Source: Bacteroidia bacterium (GTDB lineage Bacteria > Bacteroidota > Bacteroidia > Flavobacteriales > Flavobacteriaceae). Taken from it: a DNA stretch of 7,337 nucleotides. Below, piece by piece: positions 1-6,158 of the stretch. The translations under genes and the position numbers were made by a program. The notes under the pieces are model-generated. The model was not told where the DNA came from. It saw only the letters and a program-made list of their open reading frames with translations, and did not search any database. The stretch spans positions 1 through 7,337 of the forward strand of contig JAHHLF010000125.1 in the NCBI GenBank assembly GCA_018679315.1. Direction: 5' to 3'. Every line of letters starts with the position of its first letter. Position 1 is the first letter of the stretch.

Positions 1-1186
1 ATTGTGTATCGTAACTATCTGAGATCACCCCGATCTTAACGCCAGCGCCTGTCAGATTCCAGCCCAGGCGGGCAATATTGGAATTCTGTGCGGCATCTCC
101 CTGGCTGTCTATTAGTCCCGTGTTCGGTATTGGAGGAGAAACTTCAAAGACTTGTCGGATGATATCAAACCTCGTATTCAATACCAGTAATTGATCAATA
201 GGGAAGAAAACTGTAATAACACGCTCATCATCGTCCATATTATATACATCACTGATAAAATCGGAAGGCATAATATTGGGAGCTCCTCCAAGATAAGCAA
301 CTACGGCAGTATAATTACTTTCAAATAAGACGATCTCAATTAATACTTCCGAATTATTCCGGATCTGATAGATAAATTCATTAGCGACAAAATCAGGATC
401 ATAAAAGTTATTTGCCAAAGAGAATAGGGCATTTCCTATGAGCTCGTTAACCTTTGGATCTCCAGGATATCCTGGAATGATATCACAATTAACCAAAAGG
501 CACTCACAAAATGCATCGACCTCTTCCTCAGTACTATTCGAGCCGGGTAAGCCCGAACCATTCCCGGAATGATAGTAGATCACATTGGAACTCCAGTCTT
601 CATCATTGTTGATATTCCCAGACAATACTTTGATACCACCTGTGCCATTTACATCTTCATCATTATTGAAGTTTCCACTTAATACATGTATACATGAATT
701 GTTCAAGTTGATTACTCCATCATTGACGATATTCCCATTTTTAGTCAATAAAGCGTTCGTTAGGTTGATCACTCCTTCATTATTCAGGACGCTCGGACCT
801 ATATCGATCACACCATTCGTTACATCCAATACCCCATCATCATCAATATTCAAATTACTTGAAATGGTCAGCGTGGCATTATTGCCAATGAACAATTCCC
901 CATTATTTAGAAGTTTAATGGGTGAATTATTTTGATACGTTATGGTATGATTTATTGTAACCCTTGTATTCCTGATCTCATTGTCGGGAAAAGGATTGGA
1001 ATTACATTTCCCAGGGCTCCCGATACAATTCCATGCTGCCGCATCGAACCAATCTGAAGAATTTCCGGTTGTCTCATAATCCTGGGCCGCTGCCTCAAAG
1101 GAAACCAGAAATAATAGCATGCTACATGCTGATAGTAAAGTAAGAAATGATGGGGATAAACGAAAACAGAGATAATTCTTTTTCAT
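1..1186 (-). CDS. Secreted subtilisin-family (S8) serine protease, N-terminal part, cut by window edge
   Basis: Reading the minus strand from ATG at 1186 gives 395 codons open to base 1; the C-terminus is outside the window. Residues 1-34 form a signal peptide ending EAAAQ, so the protein should be exported. Residues about 45-130 resemble a surface beta-domain (DWFDAAAWNC, then alternating Ile/Val/Leu strands), and 135-197 carry short repeats rich in Asn and Ile. Residues about 245-350 look like an S8 propeptide, followed by SQGDAAQ (361-367) and GAGVKIGVISDSYD (380-393). That last stretch matches the start of S8 catalytic domains, with D390 as the likely catalytic Asp. The His and Ser of the triad are not in view, so activity cannot be judged. 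LSAC at 18-21 fits a lipobox, but the hydrophobic stretch continues past the Cys, so signal peptidase I cleavage is more likely. No clear Shine-Dalgarno precedes the start. Family assignment is fairly sure; the substrate is unknown. Confidence 0.8.
   Translation of the reverse strand, partial: MKKNYLCFRLSPSFLTLLSACSMLLFLVSFEAAAQDYETTGNSSDWFDAAAWNCIGSPGKCNSNPFPDNEIRNTRVTINHTITYQNNSPIKLLNNGELFIGNNATLTISSNLNIDDDGVLDVTNGVIDIGPSVLNNEGVINLTNALLTKNGNIVNDGVINLNNSCIHVLSGNFNNDEDVNGTGGIKVLSGNINNDEDWSSNVIYYHSGNGSGLPGSNSTEEEVDAFCECLLVNCDIIPGYPGDPKVNELIGNALFSLANNFYDPDFVANEFIYQIRNNSEVLIEIVLFESNYTAVVAYLGGAPNIMPSDFISDVYNMDDDERVITVFFPIDQLLVLNTRFDIIRQVFEVSPPIPNTGLIDSQGDAAQNSNIARLGWNLTGAGVKIGVISDSYDTQ
596..784 (-). 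repeat. Short internal protein repeats in the protease N-terminal region
   Basis: Two pairs of related peptides lie here. NEGVINLTN (residues 136-144) pairs with NDGVINLNN (155-163), and VLSGNFNNDED (168-178) pairs with VLSGNINNDED (187-197). The spacing and the alternating hydrophobic pattern suggest stacked beta-strands, as in a beta-helix or adhesin-like spacer. The DNA of the second pair has diverged mainly at third positions, so this is an old duplication kept at protein level. Confidence 0.6.
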
Positions 1187-1387
1187 GCCTACACATATTA
1201 GGGCTACAGATCCCGGGGGATAAGACATGTATCCGGTTAATTATTATTTCTCATATCTGGGGGTCACTCTGATCGGGGGAGAATGGATGCGGAGGATATT
1301 TAGGGCCCGCAGATCCAATAAATCAACATTAAATGTACAAAACTTCTGCCTATGTATCGGAACTTTTACCTTTATTAATTATATATT
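1187..1387. other. Intergenic region upstream of the protease, with imperfect direct repeats
   Basis: This 201-nt gap separates the cyclase stop from the protease start and should hold the protease promoter. TTAGGGC followed by CAGATCC occurs at 1198-1213 and again at 1300-1316, with 2 and 3 bases between the two halves. A related G-rich motif occurs as GATCCCGGGGGA (1209-1220) and GATCGGGGGA (1271-1280). These could be regulator binding sites or chance. I found no convincing TAnnTTTG promoter element and no hairpin with a T-tract after the cyclase gene. Confidence 0.35.
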
Positions 1388-3406
1388 TTATACGGCTACA
1401 GCTGCATCTTCTTCCGCAAAATACATCTTTAATACCTGTTTATTCTTTACTTCGATCTCACCTCTATAGGTAAATTGTTGCTTGTCTTTCAATAATTGAT
1501 AGGTATTCTCAGAAACGTTGATCTTCCCGGGAATGGAGCTTGATTCCATTCTGGAAGCAATGTTCACCGTACTTCCCCAGATATCGTATGCGAATTTTTT
1601 AATGCCCACTACACCGGCCACAACAGGTCCGGAATTAAGGCCGATACGGACTTCAAAGGGGTGGATTCCTGAAGGCGGCTTTTTCATAACTTGATTAACG
1701 AATTCGAGCATTTCCACTGCCGCTCTATAAGCATCTTCAGCATGAGTTTTGTTTTCGGTGGGGAGTCCACCCGCACACATGTATGAATCCCCGATCGTCT
1801 TGATCTTTTCCAGATTATGCCGCTCAGTTATCTCATCAAAGGCTTTAAAATAGAAATCCACACTTTTTACCAATGCATCTGCCGGCATTTCCTCCGCTGC
1901 CAGCGAGAATTCCTTAAAATCCGTGAAGAGAACGGTTATGGATTCAAACTGCTTTGCCTTGATCTGTCCGTGTTCCTTGAGTCCATCTGCCGTTTCTTTA
2001 GGGAGGATATTCAGCAGGATCTGTTCCGATTTGTTTCGCTCAAAGGCAAGTCTTTTGTTAGATTTTCGGATATACAGCAATTGATAGATAACCCCTGCAA
2101 TGATAGCAATAAATAAGCCCAGGGTAATATATAAGAACATTTTGGCCTTGGCATCCCGGTCTATTTGCACCTGTGACAGCTCATTTTGGGCATTTAAAAG
2201 TTCAATTTCCTTTTCCTTGTTTTCAGAATCGAATTGGAATCTTAGATCGCCTACGACTTTGGCATAGTCTTCATCCTGGATCGAATCCTTCATGATCTCA
2301 TGCAATTCTTTGAATTCGAATGCGCGCTTATAATCTCCTAATTCGGAGTATGTTTTTGCCAAGCCCTCATAGGCATCCTCCTGCTCACGTATCACTGCCG
2401 TAGTTTTGGCCAATTCAAGCGCATTGTTGTAATTGGCAATAGCCTGATCATATCTTTTCTTTTCGACCTGTAAATTAGCTAGGAAGATATAGGCCTTGGA
2501 TTGCTCCATTTTTGTCTGATTTTCACCAGATGTCTTGATGGCATCTCTGAAATATTCCTCAGCAACTTGTTCCTTTCCCATATATAGAGAGGCTTGACCC
2601 AAGAGCATTAAACAGAGGGAATGATCCATTTCCAGTTTTTGGAAAAGGCCAAGGGATTCTTCCAGATAATCTAAAGAAGCTTCCGCTTCTGAAAATTTGG
2701 AGGCAGTTGTTTTGGCTTCTTCCGCCTTTTTAAGATATATCTCGCCAATATTAATTAAGGCAGTAGCTATACCCCTGTCATACTGAATGTCTCTAAACAT
2801 ATCCAGGGCAATGATATAGGCCTCCAGGGCTTGATCATAGGTCTTTTGATCATTCACATAGACGGTGCCGATATTCACATAGGCCGAGCCAATTCGCAAG
2901 GTATCCGATATAGCTTCGGCATTCTTAACTGATTTTAAAAAGAAATCCAGGGCTTTAGGATCGTCGCCTCTGGTTTGATAAACTGCCCCTAAATTACTTT
3001 GCAGGTTACTAATGCCCAGCTTAAAATCTATCTCTTCAAATATCTCAAGGGATTTAGTCCAGTAATCCATAACCTTATCATAATCCCCTTTTACATAATA
3101 GGCAAGTCCCAAATTCTTATAAGCATAGCCAAGATCTACCTTGAAATCGAGTTTTGTTGCCAGATCTATGGCTTCAGATGCGTAAATCATCGCCGAATCC
3201 GGCTTACTAAGATATAATTGCGATGATTTATCCATTAGAAACTTCAGGCGGACGGAGTCCACCGGCTGTACGGCAAGAATTTCATCCTGGCCGGTTGAAG
3301 GATTGGATTGTGCCCCCAGCGATAGGGGAAGAAGAAAAATCAAAGAAATTAGGGCACACGAAAACAGTCCAAGCCTTTGCTTGATATCGATTGGTTTGTT
3401 TTTCAC
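1388..3406 (-). CDS. TPR-sensor transmembrane class III adenylate cyclase
   Basis: This 672-residue receptor should convert ATP to cAMP. A signal peptide (about 1-33, ending SLGAQ) is followed by TPR repeats (about 92-370), a charged helix likely to be a coiled coil (390-420), one transmembrane helix (422-446) followed by basic YIRKSNKR, a signalling helix with NILPKE, and the catalytic domain (about 485-665). This places the TPRs outside the cytoplasm and the cyclase inside. Class III residues are present: metal-binding D496 (VLFTDF) and D540 (IGDSY), purine-selecting K536 (EKIKTIG) and D608 (YDIWG), and N615 and R619 (TVNIASRM). The Lys/Asp pair indicates ATP rather than GTP. I chose GTG at 3406 because KNKP and the hydrophobic core follow it directly; TTG at 3421 is the only longer option, and TAA blocks the frame at 3428-3430. 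The gene stands alone, 201 nt before the protease. The ligand read by the TPRs is unknown. Confidence 0.92.
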   Translation of the reverse strand: MKNKPIDIKQRLGLFSCALISLIFLLPLSLGAQSNPSTGQDEILAVQPVDSVRLKFLMDKSSQLYLSKPDSAMIYASEAIDLATKLDFKVDLGYAYKNLGLAYYVKGDYDKVMDYWTKSLEIFEEIDFKLGISNLQSNLGAVYQTRGDDPKALDFFLKSVKNAEAISDTLRIGSAYVNIGTVYVNDQKTYDQALEAYIIALDMFRDIQYDRGIATALINIGEIYLKKAEEAKTTASKFSEAEASLDYLEESLGLFQKLEMDHSLCLMLLGQASLYMGKEQVAEEYFRDAIKTSGENQTKMEQSKAYIFLANLQVEKKRYDQAIANYNNALELAKTTAVIREQEDAYEGLAKTYSELGDYKRAFEFKELHEIMKDSIQDEDYAKVVGDLRFQFDSENKEKEIELLNAQNELSQVQIDRDAKAKMFLYITLGLFIAIIAGVIYQLLYIRKSNKRLAFERNKSEQILLNILPKETADGLKEHGQIKAKQFESITVLFTDFKEFSLAAEEMPADALVKSVDFYFKAFDEITERHNLEKIKTIGDSYMCAGGLPTENKTHAEDAYRAAVEMLEFVNQVMKKPPSGIHPFEVRIGLNSGPVVAGVVGIKKFAYDIWGSTVNIASRMESSSIPGKINVSENTYQLLKDKQQFTYRGEIEVKNKQVLKMYFAEEDAAVAV

Positions 3407-3461
3407 ACTTAAATGTAACAAATATTCTTATAGTTAGGGCTAAAAGAGGGAAATCTTCGAT

Positions 3462-3479
3462 CCCGCATTATATGGCGGG
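3462..3479 (+). repeat. GC-rich hairpin, weak terminator-like structure
   Basis: CCCGC (3462-3466) and GCGGG (3475-3479) form a 5-bp stem with an 8-nt A/T-rich loop. On the plus strand it is followed by ATTTCTTCATTT, a loose T-rich tract like a degraded intrinsic terminator, but no plus-strand gene ends here. On the minus strand it would fall in the promoter or leader of the cyclase. Confidence 0.35.
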
Positions 3480-3573
3480 CATTTCTTCATTTCACTACAA
3501 AAAAAAGGTAGAATATGCTTTCGAGAGGCCCAAATTGTGTGAATTGAGTGCTTTTCTGTATGGATGGTTCTTA

Positions 3574-3589
3574 CTGACGCTACGGTCAG
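3574..3589. repeat. Short inverted repeat CTGAC/GTCAG
   Basis: This is a perfect 5-bp stem with the 6-nt loop GCTACG. It lies about 100 nt past the oxidoreductase stop on the minus strand. It lacks a T-tract in either direction, so it is not a standard intrinsic terminator. GTTCTTA occurs on both sides of it, at 3567-3573 and 3598-3604. Confidence 0.3.
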
Positions 3590-3691
3590 CACAAGTAGTT
3601 CTTAGAATTTAATGAACGCAACGCTTTGTTGGGGCAAATACCTAAACAAAATGATGCATCTGTGATCTCAATTAGCAAAATTTATTCAGGC

Positions 3692-5038
3692 TCAGGTAAA
3701 TTTGGTTACCCCCGGAACCGGGATCTTGTAGTTCCCGTCAGTGTCGGGCAATGTTGGAGCGATTGAATCCCAGTTAAGATCATCAGGTACCAGTTGTAAG
3801 TTGGAATTCAGGGCCTGGTCCCAGCTAATTATATCTCCTGAATAGGTTGCCATCCTCCCCATGATCGCTGTCAATGTGGCTTTTGCTCCGTTCTCAGCAT
3901 CAGCCAAAAGTTCAGATTTTGTCCTGATAGCTGCAAACAGCCTGTCGTGTTCAACCTGGTACGGATTGGGATCGTTCTGCTCATTTTGCAGGTTGGAGTA
4001 GTTGAATTTTTCTCCCCCATTCAGGTCGAAAATGGTTCCCTTGCCAATGTTCATGGAACCCTGACTCCCTTGAAATACCTCATCCACCCTGTTATTACAT
4101 CCTTTTTGGTGCCTGCATTGACTAGACACCACCGCTCCGGATGGGTAGGTGAACTCTACAAAATGGTGGTCAAAGATCTCTCCATGGTCTTTTCCGTTTC
4201 TCACCTGCCTTCCTCCCATGCCCTGGGCCATGGAGGGATATTCCCCGATAAACCAGTTGGCCACATCGATATTATGGATATGCTGTTCCAGGATATGATC
4301 CCCGCAAAGCCAATTAAAATAGTACCAATTACGCATTTGATATTCCAATTCACTCTGTCCTGCCTCGCGTGGCCTTACCCAGACCCCTGCGCTGTTCCAA
4401 TATACCTGACCGGAAACGATCTGTCCCATGGCACCCTGCTGCATCTGGTCGTACATGGTGATGTATTTATTTTGATAGTGGCGCTGAAGTCCAACCACAA
4501 CATTCAATTTCTTTTCCTTTGCCAATTTGGCCGTTTTTAGAACACGTCTAACGCCTGTTGGATCTGTAGCCACGGGTTTTTCCATGAACACATGCTTGTC
4601 TTGTGCAATAGCATATTCAAAATGCAAAGGGCGGAATCCGGGTGGGGTGGCGAGTATCACTACATCGGCCAGGTCAATAGCTTTTTTATAGGCATCAAAT
4701 CCTGCAAAGCGATTTTTCTTTTTGACCTTGATCTTGCGCTCCCCCTCAAAATGCTCTTGAATAGCAAGAAGACTACCCTCTACTCGATCCTCAAAGGCAT
4801 CTGCCATAGCTACCAATTCTACATCCGGATCTGCAGTTAAAGCTTGCACAACAGCTCCCGTGCCACGTCCACCGCAGCCAACAACTGCCAGTTTTAATAC
4901 TTCTACACTGCCCGTTTGCGCCATGGCTCCAAAAGGAATTGCACTGGTTAGTATTGCTCCTGTCGCCAGTCCTGTGGTCTTTACAAAAGATCTTCTGTTA
5001 ACCGAATTATTCTCCTTGTTTGTAGCTTGTTTACTCAT
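3692..5038 (-). CDS. TAT-exported Gfo/Idh/MocA family oxidoreductase
   Basis: This 448-residue protein belongs to the NAD(P)-dependent Gfo/Idh/MocA family, which mostly oxidises, reduces or epimerises sugars and related polyols. A twin-arginine signal (NRRSFVKTTG, R15-R16, then a hydrophobic stretch ending AMAQ at 38-41) points to export as a folded, cofactor-loaded protein. The Rossmann nucleotide-binding loop is VVGCGGRGTG (52-61). The family EKP motif is at 153-155, with K154 the usual catalytic or structural Lys. HIHNID (253-258), in the C-terminal domain, lies where this family has its active-site His and Asp. I chose ATG at 5038; the frame extends upstream to 5068, but that would overlap the preceding gene and add residues before the TAT signal. 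It begins 5 nt after the SUMF1-like gene ends, so the two are surely co-transcribed. Some TAT-borne relatives are GH109 glycosidases that use NAD+, so a retaining glycosidase is possible; the substrate cannot be read from sequence. Confidence 0.9.
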   Translation of the reverse strand: MSKQATNKENNSVNRRSFVKTTGLATGAILTSAIPFGAMAQTGSVEVLKLAVVGCGGRGTGAVVQALTADPDVELVAMADAFEDRVEGSLLAIQEHFEGERKIKVKKKNRFAGFDAYKKAIDLADVVILATPPGFRPLHFEYAIAQDKHVFMEKPVATDPTGVRRVLKTAKLAKEKKLNVVVGLQRHYQNKYITMYDQMQQGAMGQIVSGQVYWNSAGVWVRPREAGQSELEYQMRNWYYFNWLCGDHILEQHIHNIDVANWFIGEYPSMAQGMGGRQVRNGKDHGEIFDHHFVEFTYPSGAVVSSQCRHQKGCNNRVDEVFQGSQGSMNIGKGTIFDLNGGEKFNYSNLQNEQNDPNPYQVEHDRLFAAIRTKSELLADAENGAKATLTAIMGRMATYSGDIISWDQALNSNLQLVPDDLNWDSIAPTLPDTDGNYKIPVPGVTKFT

Positions 5039-5043
5039 GATAT

Positions 5044-6036
5044 TTAGTTTGTATGCTTTTCTTTCCAATAGAGTTGTTGCTCCCTGGGGCTTGGTGTAAT
5101 ATACGGCCTTACGATCCTAAACCCAACAAATGGGGCATCGGTATGCCACCATTTACTTTTTGGGATCTGCGGATCACGCATTTTCCATCTTTTTTCCGAA
5201 TACCCCCTTGAGGCACTTCTTAATTTGTCTGAACTATCCTTCCAGGACCCTCCACGTACCACCCTGGGGTAGGTTTTAGCAGGTTTCTCAAATGGATCTA
5301 CCGTTTTAGTTCGCTTTCGTTTCTTATAAATAGCTGTATTGTAGGCATCCAGAGTCCATTCGGCAACATTTCCGTGCATATCATAAAGTCCCCATGGATT
5401 GGGCCTTTTCTGCCCTATTTTCTGATATTTATTATCACTGTTGTCCGCGTACCAGGCAAACTCACTAATTTTGAAAGTGGAATCATCGAATGAATAGGCG
5501 GTCTCGGTACCGGCCCTGCACGCATATTCCCATTCGGCCTCTGTGGGCAGCCTGTAAAAGTTGCCCGTTAGTGCAGATAACCATTCACAAAATTTTGATG
5601 CCGCATACTGTGTCATACTTGTAGCCGGATACCCTTCTGTTCCCATACCAAAACTCATATCCACATAGGGCGTGGTAGCTCCGGAAACAGCGTCTACATC
5701 CAACGAAACCTCTGTTCCCATAAATCCTTCATCCTTATTTTTATCTATCTCACGCGAGATGAACAATAGATAGAGATCCCAGCTAACCTCAACTTCTTGC
5801 ATCCAAAAAGGTGCAATTTCTACAGTATTGACGGGACCCTCATCTACCGACCTTCCTTTTTCAGAATTGGGACTTCCCATGGCAAAGTTTCCGCCGGGTA
5901 TGGGAATCATAGAAATAGTAAGGGCCGTTCCGGGAATCTTTTGCTCGTATGCCACGAAGGCTTTCTTTTGACAATAGCTCTTAATGCAAAAAATGCAGAT
6001 AAAAAATGTGGCAACGATAAGGGTTAATTTCTTCAC
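5044..6036 (-). CDS. Secreted SUMF1/formylglycine-generating-enzyme-fold protein lacking the catalytic cysteines
   Basis: The 330-residue product starts with a signal peptide (MKKLTLIVAT to about residue 22), so it acts outside the cytoplasm. The SUMF1 fold (PF03781 type) spans about 40-311, with IPIPGGNFAMGS (44-55), YRLPTEAEWEYACRAG (161-176), NPWGLYDMHGNVAEW (213-227), VVRGGSW (259-265) and VGFRIVRP (304-311). True formylglycine-generating enzymes bind copper through two cysteines shortly after GGS; here that region reads GGSWKDSSDKLRSASRG with no Cys. Only C150 and C173 remain in the mature protein, and C173 sits in the structural YACRAG motif. Sulfatase activation is therefore unlikely; a binding, structural or different catalytic role fits better. 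GTG at 6036 is the only plausible start: TGA closes the frame at 6049-6051, and the next ATG would remove the signal peptide. AAGG lies 5 nt before the start. It is the first gene of a pair with the oxidoreductase. Confidence 0.88.
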   Translation of the reverse strand: MKKLTLIVATFFICIFCIKSYCQKKAFVAYEQKIPGTALTISMIPIPGGNFAMGSPNSEKGRSVDEGPVNTVEIAPFWMQEVEVSWDLYLLFISREIDKNKDEGFMGTEVSLDVDAVSGATTPYVDMSFGMGTEGYPATSMTQYAASKFCEWLSALTGNFYRLPTEAEWEYACRAGTETAYSFDDSTFKISEFAWYADNSDNKYQKIGQKRPNPWGLYDMHGNVAEWTLDAYNTAIYKKRKRTKTVDPFEKPAKTYPRVVRGGSWKDSSDKLRSASRGYSEKRWKMRDPQIPKSKWWHTDAPFVGFRIVRPYITPSPREQQLYWKEKHTN

Positions 6037-6050
6037 AAATACCTTGATTC

Positions 6051-6070
6051 ATTGTTTATGCTCAAACAAT
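6051..6070. promoter_or_regulatory. Operator-like inverted repeat upstream of the SUMF1-like gene
   Basis: ATTGTTT (6051-6057) and AAACAAT (6064-6070) are perfect 7-bp arms around 6 nt. The repeat ends 14 nt before the GTG start of the SUMF1-like gene. Its size and symmetry fit a dimeric regulator site, or a small leader hairpin. It does not match the CRP consensus TGTGA-N6-TCACA. The regulator is unknown. Confidence 0.4.
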
Positions 6071-6108
6071 TTATGAATTAGGACTGATATATGGGTGTAC
6101 TTTATTTA

Positions 6109-6120
6109 CCTTAATTAAGG
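6109..6120. repeat. 12-bp perfect palindrome
   Basis: CCTTAATTAAGG reads the same on both strands. It lies between the end of the TPR gene and the SUMF1-like gene, about 70 nt before the latter's start. It could be a protein-binding site for the downstream pair. A/T-rich palindromes of this length also occur by chance. Confidence 0.35.
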
Positions 6121-6127
6121 ATTATTC

Positions 6128-6158
6128 AGTAATTCGTTCGGATGGCCATCGAATTACT
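6128..6158 (-). terminator. Hairpin over the stop codon of the TPR gene, possible transcript end
   Basis: AGTAATTCG (6128-6136) and CGAATTACT (6150-6158) are perfect 9-bp arms with a 13-nt loop that itself contains the palindrome ATGGCCAT (6142-6149). The stem takes in the first base of the stop codon (the T of TAA). No T-run follows on the minus strand, so it is not a classic intrinsic terminator. It may protect the 3' end of the message or slow readthrough into the next gene. Confidence 0.4.

Larger units (their letters stand above)
3407..3691. other. Intergenic region between oxidoreductase and cyclase; possible decayed repeat
   Basis: This stretch must contain the cyclase promoter and the 3' end of the oxidoreductase transcript. 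Two short hairpins are visible: CCCGC/GCGGG at 3462-3479 and CTGAC/GTCAG at 3574-3589. A plus-strand frame stays open from 3391 to 3612 (73 codons) but has no recognisable domain and overlaps the cyclase start, so I do not call it a gene. AATATTTG (3419-3426, minus strand) is one mismatch from the Bacteroidota -7 element TAnnTTTG, but it is too close to the start to be a convincing promoter. No standard terminator follows the oxidoreductase. Confidence 0.4.

Noticed and set aside
585..935. Plus-strand open frame of 116 codons
   Set aside because: It lies antisense to the repeat region of the protease and its low-complexity Ser/Pro/Leu/Phe sequence mirrors that repeat. The minus frame has a signal peptide and a recognisable S8 start.
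3451..3480. Possible tRNA fragment, because TTCGATCCCGC resembles a T-arm
   Set aside because: The bases on either side of the loop do not pair as a T-stem, and no acceptor, D or anticodon arm lies upstream.
3391..3612. Plus-strand 73-codon frame as a small gene
   Set aside because: It overlaps the cyclase start, has no visible ribosome site or domain, and lies mostly in intergenic DNA with hairpins.
3947..4540. Plus-strand open frame of 197 codons
   Set aside because: It is entirely antisense to the oxidoreductase, whose motifs are clear on the other strand, and it shows no domain of its own.
5039..5068. Longer oxidoreductase start at 5068
   Set aside because: It would overlap the end of the SUMF1-like gene and place ten extra residues before a normal TAT signal; ATG at 5038 fits both the spacing and the signal.
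5044..6036. Gliding-motility protein GldK or GldJ
   Set aside because: Those share the SUMF1 fold but are lipoproteins in gld gene clusters; here there is no clear lipobox and no gld neighbour.
6051..6070. cAMP-CRP binding site linking the cyclase to the SUMF1/oxidoreductase pair
   Set aside because: The arms ATTGTTT/AAACAAT do not match TGTGA-N6-TCACA, so the link to cAMP is unsupported.
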